A stretch of DNA of 33,266 bases from Nitrospira sp. (GTDB lineage: Bacteria > Nitrospirota > Nitrospiria > Nitrospirales > Nitrospiraceae): the NCBI GenBank assembly GCA_023248215.1, contig JAHFEW010000048.1:1-33266 (forward strand), given 5' to 3'. Each line of letters opens with the position of its first letter. Position 1 is the stretch's first letter. A model generated the notes under the pieces. That model made no database searches. It was not told the DNA's origin and was given only the letters and a program-made list of their open reading frames with translations. Shown here in pieces: positions 7,485-15,952 of this stretch. A program made the position numbers and the translations under genes.

Positions 7485-8263
7485 GAATGGTGCAAAAACC
7501 CTCCAGCGTCGTTCTCGCTTCACTCAAGCCCTCAACGTACACAAACCGTACGCCTCGGGCTGGGACACTGCCGGCTCACCGTCTCGCCGGCGTGAGCAAA
7601 CCTGACGCTCCTTACTCGTCGCGTCGCGCACCTCGCTGCGGCCTTGTTGGGCGAACTTTTTCACCATTCACCATTGTGCTGTTGGTTATTCTAGGCGGGG
7701 TCGTGGCGACGGCTGCTCAGGAGGATGAGCGTGCGACGGTCGAACCGACCTTGGCCCGCCGAGCGGCCACGTTGATTCTGGCCCGCTGCGCGGTCTGTCA
7801 CACGACCGACCTCATTGTGCAGCAGCGGTTGCCGGAAGATCGTTGGACGGCGACGGTGGAGAAGATGGTGCATTGGGGTGCCGATCTGACCAAGGACGAA
7901 GCTGCGGTGCTCCTGCAATATCTGACGGCGCGCTATCACCCCGGCGCCCCGGACCATCTGCCGTCCATCGAGAATGAGTTGGCCATGACGGAGCCTCTAC
8001 GTGGGCAGACCACCGCAACGGATGGTCCGCTCACCGGCCTGGCGGCCAGGGGGGCGGGTCTCTATGCGCACAACTGCCAGGCTTGCCACGGTGAAGGCGC
8101 CGTTGGTGGTGTGGGGCCGAAACTGGCGCGCAACACGATTCTCAAGAATGACGGCGTGTTCTGGGAAACGGTGCTTCATGGTCGCGGTCCGATGCCGGCC
8201 TGGGGATCGGTACTGAGCCATCAGGACATCGCAGATATTCATGCCTGGCTCGCAACGCGATAA
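7481..8263 (+). CDS. SorB-like diheme cytochrome c with repeat-derived N-terminal insert
   Basis: Probable electron acceptor of the upstream molybdoenzyme. Two heme sites: CAVCH, embedded in a segment resembling SorB proteins (TTDLIVQQRLPEDRWTAT), and CQACHGEGAVGG with GPMPAWG as probable axial methionine. ATG 7481 overlaps the upstream stop (ATGA), the coupling expected in a sorAB-type pair. About 60 codons after this start come from a dispersed repeat (7497-7655) that stays open in frame. The real secretion signal (FTIVLLVILGGVVATAAQ) lies beyond it. Translation may instead begin at GTG 7676, which has no good ribosome site. The mature part is intact either way. Confidence 0.78.
   Translation: MRMVQKPSSVVLASLKPSTYTNRTPRAGTLPAHRLAGVSKPDAPYSSRRAPRCGLVGRTFSPFTIVLLVILGGVVATAAQEDERATVEPTLARRAATLILARCAVCHTTDLIVQQRLPEDRWTATVEKMVHWGADLTKDEAAVLLQYLTARYHPGAPDHLPSIENELAMTEPLRGQTTATDGPLTGLAARGAGLYAHNCQACHGEGAVGGVGPKLARNTILKNDGVFWETVLHGRGPMPAWGSVLSHQDIADIHAWLATR
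7497..7655. repeat. Dispersed palindromic repeat, copy B, inside a gene
   Basis: Shares the 11-mer GCGTCGTTCTC (7506-7516) with copy A, and the plan CCTC / ACGTAC hairpin (CGTAC 7536-7540, GTACG 7548-7552) / GCCTCGGG with copy C. It continues through a GC-rich tail to GCTGCGGCCTTG. Directly after it comes a short direct heptamer repeat (TCACCAT twice, near 7661-7674). Boundaries are estimated. Confidence 0.6.
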
Positions 8264-8301
8264 GCAGGCCAATCGCTGAGAGTGGAAGAAAGGGGTGGGG
8301 C

Positions 8302-9717
8302 ATGGTTCAGAGACGGAGGGTGATGATCGGCTGTGCGTTGTTGTTGGTGGTGGGATTGGCGTCGTTCCCACGCCTGCTCTTGGGGAGCGATCAACCTCGG
8401 GCAAAGGAACTGATTCAGAGCAGCTGTGTGCAATGCCATCGATTGGAAGGCAAGCCGGATTCGCGCTTCAACCTGAAAGCGCCTGACCTCATGTGGGCCG
8501 GGAGCAAGTATCAGCGGGCTTGGTTGATCCGATGGCTGACGGGGAAAGAGGCGCCGCTCTATCCCAAAGGCTATCGTTGGGACTTGTCCGAAGGGCCGAT
8601 GAGGCACCCCGTCGTGATGGATGCAGAAGCCGAAGCCATTGCCGATTATTTCGAGCAGCACAATAAGGACCCACGCGTGACCGTAGGCGCTTTTGATCTC
8701 TCCAAGGTCAGCAAGTTCGAGGCAACCTTCGGCGGTATGGCCTACAAGGCTCACGCTTGTCTCGGCTGTCACCTGATCGAAGAAAACGGCAAGGTCATCG
8801 GCGGCCCGCAGAGTGCGTCGTTGGTGGCAGCCGGCCAACGGTACGACAAGGATTGGCTCTTCCGGTTCGGGCAGAATCCACAGGACTTTTCACCGCACAG
8901 CGGTGAGTTCCTCGCCGATGCCACGGAACCGCAACTCCGCGCGGTGATCGGGTTCCTCATGGTGCAGGGGGTGAAGGACTTCACATATTACGAGCCCTGG
9001 ACCAGCCAAGAGTTCGGACTGGCGAGTGTCGATCGCGGGAAGGTGATTTATAAGGAGTATTGCTCGCAATGCCACGGGGCGACCGGGAAAGGCGATGGTC
9101 CGGCTGCGTCCGGCTTGGAGCCCAAGCCCGCGATCCATGCCAACATTCCCTTCGACAAGCTGCCGATCGATTACCTCTACAACGTCATCAATCACGGCGG
9201 CGCGGCTATGGGGAAATCGCCGAACATGCCCTACTGGAGCCTTACCATCGGACAGCAGGGGGTGGCGGATGTGATGGCCTATTTGAAAGCGACCTTCAAA
9301 GGCGGAGCGGATGTGGCACAGGCGGCCGTGGGATCCGGCGGCGGGCCGACAGGCGTCTGTCCGCAGCCCAGGAAAACGGCCAAGGCGCCCCACGAGTTCC
9401 TGGCGAAGACCAATCCATTGCCCGACTCGGATGCCGCCATCCAAGGGGGGAAAACATTGTTCCTGCAGACGGCCCAACCGGTGGCTTGCGCAATGTGCCA
9501 TGGGGATAAGGGCAATGGGCAAGGGTTCATGGGCGCGGCGCTGATTCCACCGCCCCGAAACTTTACCTGTGGCTCGATGATGAAAGACATTCCTGACGGA
9601 CAACTGTTCTGGATCATCAAGAACGGCTCGCCTGGCAGCGGCATGATGTCCTTTGCCGGGTTGCCGGATGATCAGATTTGGCAGGTGATTCGTTACATCA
9701 GAAGTCTGGCGAAATGA
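8302..9717 (+). CDS. Tetraheme c-type cytochrome
   Basis: 471-residue exported protein with four class-I-like heme domains in a row. The heme motifs are CVQCH (about residue 37), CLGCH (about 153), CSQCH (about 254) and CAMCH (about 397). The signal peptide is MVQRRRVMIGCALLLVVGLA up to about residue 28. The fourth domain closely resembles the single domain of the cytochrome at 10310: both have PRNF, a (F/I)W(V/I)IK(N/H)GSPG block and FAG. It probably acts as a periplasmic electron conduit for the sulfur-oxidising genes upstream. The ribosome site is GAAAGGGGTGGGG. No enzymatic motif beyond heme sites is seen. Confidence 0.85.
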   Translation: MVQRRRVMIGCALLLVVGLASFPRLLLGSDQPRAKELIQSSCVQCHRLEGKPDSRFNLKAPDLMWAGSKYQRAWLIRWLTGKEAPLYPKGYRWDLSEGPMRHPVVMDAEAEAIADYFEQHNKDPRVTVGAFDLSKVSKFEATFGGMAYKAHACLGCHLIEENGKVIGGPQSASLVAAGQRYDKDWLFRFGQNPQDFSPHSGEFLADATEPQLRAVIGFLMVQGVKDFTYYEPWTSQEFGLASVDRGKVIYKEYCSQCHGATGKGDGPAASGLEPKPAIHANIPFDKLPIDYLYNVINHGGAAMGKSPNMPYWSLTIGQQGVADVMAYLKATFKGGADVAQAAVGSGGGPTGVCPQPRKTAKAPHEFLAKTNPLPDSDAAIQGGKTLFLQTAQPVACAMCHGDKGNGQGFMGAALIPPPRNFTCGSMMKDIPDGQLFWIIKNGSPGSGMMSFAGLPDDQIWQVIRYIRSLAK

Positions 9718-9727
9718 GCATGTGAAG

Positions 9728-9798
9728 CGTGAACCGTATCTCGTGAAGCGTTGCTCGTGGGCGGCAGACGAGATACGCTTCACGAACGACGATTCACG
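9728..9798. repeat. Heptamer-built inverted repeat element (site 4, clearest example)
   Basis: Two 31-bp arms around a 9-bp loop (9759-9767). Left arm 9728-9758 is CGTGAAC CGTATCT CGTGAAG CGTTGCT CGT. The right arm (9768-9798) read on the opposite strand is CGTGAAT CGTCGTT CGTGAAG CGTATCT CGT. The arms agree at 25 of 31 positions, and every unit begins with CGT at exact 7-bp spacing. It ends just before the ribosome site of the DsrE-like gene. Confidence 0.7.
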
Positions 9799-9810
9799 GA
9801 GGACTTATCG

Positions 9811-10170
9811 ATGGCGACATTTATTATTTCAGGAAGTCGAGGCACAGACGACCCCACGATGGCCACGCTGCCGTTCATGGCGGCGAAGACGGCCAAGGAG
9901 CAGGGGCACGACGTGGTGCTGTGGCTCTGGAACGAAGCGGTGACATTGGGACGGAAGGGCACTGCCGATCATGTGACCGGCGTGAATCTGACACCCCTAA
10001 AAGATTTGCTGGCTGCAGTCCAAGCGGCAAATATTCCCATATGGGTCTGCGGTGCTTGCGCCGTCGCGCGACAAATCAGTGGATCGGATCTGACGGCTGA
10101 TGCTGTGATTAAAGGCATGCCGGACTACATCAAAGCCGTGGCCGAACGCGATCGGAACGTGGCGTTTTAA
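9811..10170 (+). CDS. DsrE-like sulfur-relay family protein
   Basis: 119-residue cytoplasmic protein of the DsrE/YchN fold. It opens with a beta strand (ATFIISGSRGTDD) and contains the conserved cysteine segment IWVCGACAVARQI. In DsrE/TusD-type proteins a cysteine at this point carries a persulfide. The sequence more resembles the stand-alone DsrE relatives near rhodaneses and peroxiredoxins than the DsrEFH complex; no dsrF or dsrH is adjacent. Start ATG 9811 has the ribosome site GGAGGA; upstream in-frame codons fall in the repeat element. Position between two cytochromes in a sulfur block suggests a role in sulfur trafficking. Confidence 0.78.
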   Translation: MATFIISGSRGTDDPTMATLPFMAAKTAKEQGHDVVLWLWNEAVTLGRKGTADHVTGVNLTPLKDLLAAVQAANIPIWVCGACAVARQISGSDLTADAVIKGMPDYIKAVAERDRNVAF

Positions 10171-10255
10171 CGTCGCTCTCCGGGACCGTCTCTCGTGGAT
10201 CGTCAAGCGTCGCCCGGGCGAAACGCGCGACGAAATAACGGTCAATGAGACGAAT
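10171..10255. repeat. Heptamer-built inverted repeat element (site 5, degenerate)
   Basis: Left arm CGTCTCT CGTGGAT CGTCAAG CGTCGCC (10187-10214) at exact 7-bp spacing. The right arm read on the other strand starts CGTCTCA and ends CGTCGCG, with phase slips between. The match is weaker than at site 4. Confidence 0.4.
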
Positions 10256-10309
10256 AGCGAATGAAGAAAACAGACGGTGCAATATAGGCCATGTGAGAGG
10301 AGTCTGTTG

Positions 10310-10906
10310 ATGAGCCACCGGGCGTGTGGATTGATCTCAGCCACGGTTCTGCTGATGCTTCCGCTAGTCGTCATGGCCGCCGGTCCGGACATGATGCGAT
10401 CTCGTGTGCCGGCGGACAAACTGGCTGAAGCGCGGGCACTCACCAGTCCAATGCCGGATTTGCCTGACACGATCGAAAAGGGCAAAGCCCTCTATAACGG
10501 CAAGGGCACCTGTTTCAATTGTCATGGGAAGGACGGGGACGGGGACGGCGTGATGGCTAAGATGCTGGATCCGGCTCCGCGCAATTTTCAGCATCATGGA
10601 TTCTGGCGCCATCGCACAGAAGGCGAAATCTTCTGGGTGATCAAGCACGGCTCGCCCGGCACCAGCATGGTTGGATTCGCCGGCCAACTGACCGACGAAG
10701 AAATCTGGAGCCTCATTCAATACGAGCGGACCTTCAGCCGGCATCGAGGCCCGCATCAGGGTATGCGAGGGATGGGCGGTCGCGGTCCAATGGGCCAAAT
10801 GGGACCCCGAGGCGGCATGGGGCATGAACGCATGGGGGAGGGTGACGAACAGGGATCTGAAGCCCCGTCCCAGGAGGATGCCGGAAAGACGCGGTCTGCT
10901 CAATGA
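10310..10906 (+). CDS. Monoheme cytochrome c with Met/Gly/His-rich tail
   Basis: 198-residue exported cytochrome. The signal peptide spans about residues 1-23 (SATVLLMLPLVVMAA). One heme motif, CFNCHGKDGDGDG, is followed by PRNF and a FWVIKHGSPGTSMVGFAG block with the likely axial methionine. The domain is homologous to the last domain of the tetraheme cytochrome at 8302. The last 60 residues are unusual: about 30 residues rich in glycine, methionine and arginine (GMRGMGGRGPMGQM and on), then a charged end. Such Met/His-rich tails often bind copper, but this is inference. The ribosome site is GAGAGGAG; an in-frame upstream ATG at 10277 is less likely. Confidence 0.82.
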   Translation: MSHRACGLISATVLLMLPLVVMAAGPDMMRSRVPADKLAEARALTSPMPDLPDTIEKGKALYNGKGTCFNCHGKDGDGDGVMAKMLDPAPRNFQHHGFWRHRTEGEIFWVIKHGSPGTSMVGFAGQLTDEEIWSLIQYERTFSRHRGPHQGMRGMGGRGPMGQMGPRGGMGHERMGEGDEQGSEAPSQEDAGKTRSAQ

Positions 10907-10974
10907 TCGGGTGCTGACCGACCGCAGAAAAGCATCAGGGGCATCGAGATGCCTAGGGACAAACCGGGCGCCCG

Positions 10975-12327
10975 TTACCGCTTTTCCATGGGGCCATCAG
11001 GCTGATCTATGGTTTGAATGAAGTAGCCTGCCATGCGCTGAGGATTCAAAAAGTCCAGGGCCTCCTTGGGCACTTCCGTCCGGCGCAGAGTCTTTTCAAT
11101 GGAAAGATCCATGTCCTCAGCGAGATTCAGAACCACGACATTATCCTTGGAGATGCCCGGCTCGTACAGCATGACGATGGGTCGCGTCGTGGCATGGAAA
11201 TTAATGCTAATCACCATGGCGAGAGAGCCGTCTGACATGCGAACCATGGTGCCAGGTGGGTAGACGCTCAGGGTCCGGACCAGACCTACAATGACGTCGC
11301 CCGAAAACACCTTTTCCCTATTCACGTACATGTGGGAAAGCGCCTCCGCTGGGTGGAGGCTTTTGCTCGGATTATGATTGTTCGTCAGGTGGTCATACTC
11401 GTCAGCCACCATGACGATCTTGCTCAAGCGCGAGATGGCGTCATCCTTGAGCCTACATGGGTACCCGGATCCGTCCACACGCTCGTGGTGCTGGTAGACT
11501 ACCTGGGCACTGGCCGGCGGGAATGAGCAGAAACTCTGGACCATGCTTTGGCCATACTCGGGGTGAAGTTCAAAGAACGCTTTTTCAGCTCGGGTGAGGG
11601 GCGCTCCCTGGAGCCGCTTATTGAGCACCGGGGAAGGGATTTTCCGTTCGCCAATATCGTGGAGCAAGGCTCCTATTCCAAGCCATAGCAGCTCGTCGCG
11701 ACCGAGATCGAAATCCCGCCCCAACATCATGGACACCATGCACACGTTGAGCGAATGGAAGGAAGCAAAATCGCGCGCCTCGAAGCCCTTGGAATTGATC
11801 ACGTTGAACATCGCCGTAGCGGTGTCCTCCTTCTGGAGGACATCGGTCACGCGCTCTATCATTTGCGTGGCTGTTGTGACGCCCTCTTTGCGACCGGCAC
11901 TAACCTGGTCAATAACCTCTTTGTTCTGTCGTAGGGCGTTAACGTAGCTGGAATTGGCCTTCTTCACCTGTTCCTGGCAGCGAAGGAAAGCCTGTATCCG
12001 CTCCCCTTTCTTGATCTTAAGGGCCTTTTCCTCCTCAGATTCCTCAGGGATGATCGGTTCTGCCTGAATATGGCCTGGCTGGACTGTTGGGTCTGCTCCA
12101 GAGGCCGTGGCTTTCTTGAGAGACTCCGGGTCCGAGCGGGCGGGATCCATATGAATAGTCACTTGGCCAAGCCTGCGGATAGCGGCAAGTTCAGCGGCGG
12201 ATTTCACCTTAAACCTATTGAGGAGAAAGGGGTGTTTCAGCCAATGACAGTCTAACTGCACATACATACCCACCTTCAGATCCTCGATCTTGACTTGGAC
12301 GAGGCTGGACGCTGGGGACTGCGCCAT
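10975..12327 (-). CDS. HD-GYP domain protein (cyclic-di-GMP phosphodiesterase family)
   Basis: About 450-residue cytoplasmic protein. The N-terminal DUF3391 domain (KIEDLKVGMYVQLDCHW, LAAIRRLG) is typical of two-domain HD-GYP proteins. The catalytic domain shows LLHDIGE (the metal-binding HD pair), HPEYG, and HHERVDGSGYP containing the GYP-type signature, then ADEYDHLT. HD-GYP enzymes hydrolyse cyclic-di-GMP. An in-frame ATG at 12351 would add eight residues, but the ATG at 12327 has purine-rich GGAGAGAAGAGA upstream and is preferred. It is the only long minus-strand gene here, convergent with the monoheme cytochrome and divergent from copZ. Confidence 0.9.
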   Translation of the reverse strand: MAQSPASSLVQVKIEDLKVGMYVQLDCHWLKHPFLLNRFKVKSAAELAAIRRLGQVTIHMDPARSDPESLKKATASGADPTVQPGHIQAEPIIPEESEEEKALKIKKGERIQAFLRCQEQVKKANSSYVNALRQNKEVIDQVSAGRKEGVTTATQMIERVTDVLQKEDTATAMFNVINSKGFEARDFASFHSLNVCMVSMMLGRDFDLGRDELLWLGIGALLHDIGERKIPSPVLNKRLQGAPLTRAEKAFFELHPEYGQSMVQSFCSFPPASAQVVYQHHERVDGSGYPCRLKDDAISRLSKIVMVADEYDHLTNNHNPSKSLHPAEALSHMYVNREKVFSGDVIVGLVRTLSVYPPGTMVRMSDGSLAMVISINFHATTRPIVMLYEPGISKDNVVVLNLAEDMDLSIEKTLRRTEVPKEALDFLNPQRMAGYFIQTIDQPDGPMEKR

Positions 12328-12604
12328 GGCGTTATCTCTTCTCTCCGACATGCTGGGGCAACGGCCAGTACTCTTTACACTTCATCAAATGTTCGCGAGC
12401 TGATTGCCTGGGAATAATTCTCTACTATCCGCATCTCTATCGGATTAGGACACCGCTTACTTGAGCAACGATACCTCCTCATCAAAAAGGCTCTAAATCC
12501 CTCCCTGTAATAATCCGCCTCCTTTCCCGTCTAGGGAGATGACAGAGCGGCTTGATCGAGCATGGGGCTCGTCGAAGACCGTTCCTCAACCTAGGAGGCG
12601 CACC

Positions 12605-12823
12605 ATGGAAGATTTGATCCTGAAAATCGACGGAATGAGCTGCGGGCACTGCGTCGGCCAAGTCACGAAGGCATTGACCCAACTGGATGGCGTGCAGGTG
12701 AAAACCGTGAAGATCGGCGAAGCCCTCGTTGCCTATGACCAGCGGGAGATCACACCGGCGGACATTGCCCGGGCGCTAAACGAGGTGGGGTATGCGGCCC
12801 AGCCGGCCGGGAGGGCGGCATGA
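12605..12823 (+). CDS. copZ: Copper chaperone CopZ
   Basis: 72-residue heavy-metal-associated (HMA) domain protein with the metal site GMSCGHC near residue 11-17. It binds Cu(I) in the cytosol and passes it to the CopA ATPase. The ribosome site AGGAGG precedes ATG 12605; an upstream in-frame ATG at 12539 is disregarded. The gene overlaps copA by 4 bp (ATGA), indicating coupled translation. No CueR-type dyad was recognised in the 277-bp gap upstream. Confidence 0.88.
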   Translation: MEDLILKIDGMSCGHCVGQVTKALTQLDGVQVKTVKIGEALVAYDQREITPADIARALNEVGYAAQPAGRAA

Positions 12824-15195
12824 ACAAGGTCGCATTGTCGGAAGGGAAGGTGGAGCTATCTGTCGGTGCGGAGGCGTCCGGCTCGCCCGTTCTGCGGAAG
12901 GTGACGATCCCGGTACAGGGCATGACCTGCGCCGCTTGCCAGAGCCGCGTCCAGCGGGTGCTGCAGGCGGAAACCGGGGTCGTCGATGCGTCCGTCCATC
13001 TCATGTTGAAGCAGGCCGTCATCACCTATGACTCCGCCGTCACCTCGGAGACATCGTTGGTCGAGGCGATCAACCGGACGGGGTATGAAGCCAAGCCTGC
13101 GGCTCAGAGCCAAACCTCGTTCGATGAACAGGCGGCGCAGGATCGGGCGCAGGAAGAGGAGTATCGTGCTGTGCGGCGTAAGGCCCTGTGGAGCGGAGCC
13201 GCCGGCCTGTCGGCCATGGTGCTGTCCATGCCGCTCATGGCGGCGAACGAGCCGGATGGCCATGCAACGGGGTTCTTCATGCCTTGGATGATGCAGGCGG
13301 CATCCTGGTTGTCTTTTGCCACTCCAGCCCAATGGTCCTACATTCTGATGGCGCTGACGGTCGTGGTGATGGGATCGACCGGGCGGCATTTTTATGTGCG
13401 GGCCTGGTCCGCGCTCCGGCATCGCGCAGCCGATATGAATACGCTGATTGCCGTGGGAACCGGCGCGGCCTTTTTCTATTCGGCTTTGGCCACCGTCGTT
13501 CCTGAATTCTTTCTGAACCACGGCGTCAGGCCGGATGTTTATTACGAGGCCGTGATTATGATCATTGCCCTGATCCTGACGGGCCATACGATGGAGGCTC
13601 GTGCCAAACGGCAGACCTCGGTTGCGCTGAGGCGGTTGGTGGCATTGCAACCAAGGACGGCCCGTGTGGTGCGGGAGGCAGTCGAGATCGATGTGCCGGT
13701 CGAAGCGGTGAGGAGCGGAGACATTGTCGTCGTGCGGCCTGGCGAGCGAATCGCGGTCGACGGAGATGTGCTGTCCGGGCAGAGCAGCGTCGATGAATCC
13801 ATGTTGACCGGCGAAGCGATGCCGGTCGCGAAGCAGGTGGGAGATCGGGTCATCGGCGGCACGATCAACAAGTCCGGCGGGTTCCGCTATCAGGCGACCA
13901 CGGTGGGTGCGGACAGTGTGCTGGCCCATATCGTCAAGCTGATGCGGGACGCACAGGGTTCACGGGCTCCGATTCAAAAACTGGCCGACCAAGTCAGCGC
14001 GGTCTTTGTGCCGATCGTGATGGCGCTGGCGCTCGCGACCTTCGTGGTCTGGTATGTCGCGATGGATCAGGCCTCGGTGGTGCAAGCCTTTGCTGCAGCC
14101 GTCGCAGTCTTGATCATTGCCTGCCCCTGCGCGATGGGGCTCGCGGTGCCGACCGCGCTGATGGTGGCGACCGGCAGGGGAGCCGAACAGGGCATCCTGA
14201 TCAAAGGTGGAGAAGCGCTGCAGCGGGCCGGTGGGATTACCACGGTCGCGCTCGACAAGACCGGCACCATCACGGAGGGGAAACCGGCGGTCACCGACGT
14301 AATCCTGACTCAAGGCAGCGAGTGGTCCGATCGTGAATTCCTCAGGCTCGTGGCCTCGTTGGAGGCCTCTTCGGAACATCCGGTGGCGGAGGCGATCGTG
14401 CGTGCGGCCGGAGAGCAGATGCTTCCTTCGGCGGAGGTGGAATCCTTCCAGTCCTTTGCGGGGCGAGGGGCTGCGGGCGTGGTGGAAGGCGCGGCGATCC
14501 TTGTCGGCAATGAAGGCCTGATGGATGACTATGCGGTGCCGTCGGAGGTGTTCCGCGCGCAAGCAGAGCAGTTGGCCGGAGCAGGGAAGACGCCTGTGTA
14601 TGTGGCCATCAACGGTGCGCCGGCTGGGCTTATCGCCGTGGCGGACCCGGTCAAGGCGACGTCATGCGAGGCGATCAGACAGCTCAAACAACTTGGTCTG
14701 ACGGTTGTCATGCTGAGCGGCGATCACGAGCGGACGGCTCAGGCGGTGGCTCGCGAGGTTGGCGTCGATCGAGTCGTGGCCGGGCGGTTGCCGGACGGCA
14801 AGGTGGCGGAGATCCGGCGTCTGCGCGAGGCCGGTCAGGTCGTCGCCATGGTCGGAGACGGCATCAACGACGCGCCGGCGTTGGCCCAGGCCGATGTGGG
14901 CATGGCCATCGGGACCGGAACGGACATCGCCATTGAGGCGAGTGATGTCACGCTGATGCGTGGCGACCTGCATGGCGTTGCGTCGGCGATCAGGCTCGCC
15001 AGGAAGACGATGCGCGTGATGAAGCAGAATCTGTTCTGGGCGTTCATGTATAACGTGATCGGCATTCCCGTCGCGGCCGGCGCGTTGTACCCGTTCACTG
15101 GTCTGATGCTGAGTCCCGTCCTGGCGAGCGCGGCCATGGCCTTCAGCTCCGTCAGTGTCGTGATGAACAGCCTGCGCCTCCGCCATATGCGGTGA
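12820..15195 (+). CDS. copA: Cu(I)-exporting P1B-type ATPase CopA
   Basis: 791-residue inner-membrane ATPase. One N-terminal HMA domain has the metal site GMTCAAC (about residues 38-44). The transmembrane metal site is CPC (from residue 435). The phosphorylation site is DKTGT (D479), the SEHP motif marks the nucleotide domain, and the hinge is GDGINDAP (679-686). The last helices carry YNVIGIP and an M-S-S-type segment (MAFSSVSVV), which are typical of Cu(I) pumps of class 1B-1. With CopZ and the Cus-type tripartite system downstream it moves copper from cytosol to periplasm and on to the outside. Confidence 0.95.
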   Translation: MNKVALSEGKVELSVGAEASGSPVLRKVTIPVQGMTCAACQSRVQRVLQAETGVVDASVHLMLKQAVITYDSAVTSETSLVEAINRTGYEAKPAAQSQTSFDEQAAQDRAQEEEYRAVRRKALWSGAAGLSAMVLSMPLMAANEPDGHATGFFMPWMMQAASWLSFATPAQWSYILMALTVVVMGSTGRHFYVRAWSALRHRAADMNTLIAVGTGAAFFYSALATVVPEFFLNHGVRPDVYYEAVIMIIALILTGHTMEARAKRQTSVALRRLVALQPRTARVVREAVEIDVPVEAVRSGDIVVVRPGERIAVDGDVLSGQSSVDESMLTGEAMPVAKQVGDRVIGGTINKSGGFRYQATTVGADSVLAHIVKLMRDAQGSRAPIQKLADQVSAVFVPIVMALALATFVVWYVAMDQASVVQAFAAAVAVLIIACPCAMGLAVPTALMVATGRGAEQGILIKGGEALQRAGGITTVALDKTGTITEGKPAVTDVILTQGSEWSDREFLRLVASLEASSEHPVAEAIVRAAGEQMLPSAEVESFQSFAGRGAAGVVEGAAILVGNEGLMDDYAVPSEVFRAQAEQLAGAGKTPVYVAINGAPAGLIAVADPVKATSCEAIRQLKQLGLTVVMLSGDHERTAQAVAREVGVDRVVAGRLPDGKVAEIRRLREAGQVVAMVGDGINDAPALAQADVGMAIGTGTDIAIEASDVTLMRGDLHGVASAIRLARKTMRVMKQNLFWAFMYNVIGIPVAAGALYPFTGLMLSPVLASAAMAFSSVSVVMNSLRLRHMR

Positions 15196-15378
15196 TGTGA
15201 GGGGGTGCGGAGAGACGAAAGAAGATGGCATGACGCGCTTCGCCACAGATATCACATGGGAGAATGACCCGAAATGCCTCAATAGGATGCAAGTATGAGG
15301 TTCGTGGATTTGCGTGGAGATTGGCCTAAATTCTCGGAATCGCATGTGGTCCCAAAAACATCCTGTTTCTGTTCTTTC

Positions 15379-15394
15379 TGGCATTGCCCATGCT
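15379..15394 (+). promoter_or_regulatory. Possible sigma-54 promoter before the cus-type genes
   Basis: TGGCATTGCCCATGCT has the invariant GG, 10-bp gap, GC arrangement but departs from the consensus at the -12 element. It lies 100 bp before the start of the next gene. Nothing else recognisable was seen in the 298-bp gap 15196-15493. Confidence 0.25.
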
Positions 15395-15493
15395 CTAGAG
15401 ATAGGCGGATGAGCTGGCGAGGCTTGACGCGCCTGCTACGGTAATAGAGACTGTGTGTGCAGATTTGAGCAAAGCAGGCCTCTGAGGAGTCTT

Positions 15494-15859
15494 GTGAGTC
15501 CAATGATTCCACGAATGAGTATGCAATACCTTGCGGTGGGGGTTTTGTTTGCCTTCTGTCAGGTGATCAGAACGATGTGCGTCTTGCCTGACATCTCCCT
15601 CGCGGAAGAGGCGGCGTCACTCGTGGAAGACGTGATGATCTGCCCGATGGAGGGAACCACTATGTGTCCGCCGTCGGCAACCTCGTCACCCGAACGTCAG
15701 GGAAAGAGTAGTGCGGTCGCGGATGTTGATCATGCGCCGATTCTGTTGGATCTTTCCGCAGATCTCACAACTCACTCAGTCCCGACTCTGTGTTCCTGGA
15801 GCAGAGCGTTTTCTATTGTCCCTCTCTCCATAGATTCTTCCTCGGTCCTTCGAATCTGA
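15494..15859 (+). CDS. Small exported protein of unknown function in the metal-efflux operon
   Basis: 121-residue protein, not recognised. The start is GTG 15494 with the ribosome site TGAGGAG; an ATG lies three codons on. A hydrophobic segment (MQYLAVGVLFAFCQVI) followed by SLAEEA looks like a signal peptide. The rest contains a CPMEGTTMCPP segment with paired cysteines and methionines and an ASP/HIS stretch (DVDHAPILLDLS). The Cys/Met motif and the position just before cusCBA suggest periplasmic metal binding, but this is inference. It is 93 bp upstream of the TolC-family gene. Confidence 0.5.
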   Translation: MSPMIPRMSMQYLAVGVLFAFCQVIRTMCVLPDISLAEEAASLVEDVMICPMEGTTMCPPSATSSPERQGKSSAVADVDHAPILLDLSADLTTHSVPTLCSWSRAFSIVPLSIDSSSVLRI

Positions 15860-15952
15860 TCCCACACCTCCAGTTCTTTCGCTCGCTGTTCAGCTGCTTA
15901 ACCTGAGCGGCGATGATTTGTCTGTTCTTCACTGCACTCTGGAGGTGCTGCC

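Noticed and set aside
10936-10972. Small palindromes (GGCATC/GATGCC and CGGGCGCCCG) between the convergent cytochrome and HD-GYP genes, considered as a bidirectional terminator.
   Set aside because: Stems are short with tiny loops and no T-run on either side.
12328-12604. Search for a CueR-type copper operator before copZ.
   Set aside because: No MerR-family dyad with a 19-20 bp promoter spacer was seen, only a short CGAGC/GCTCG hairpin at 12557-12571. Regulation of copZ-copA remains unassigned.
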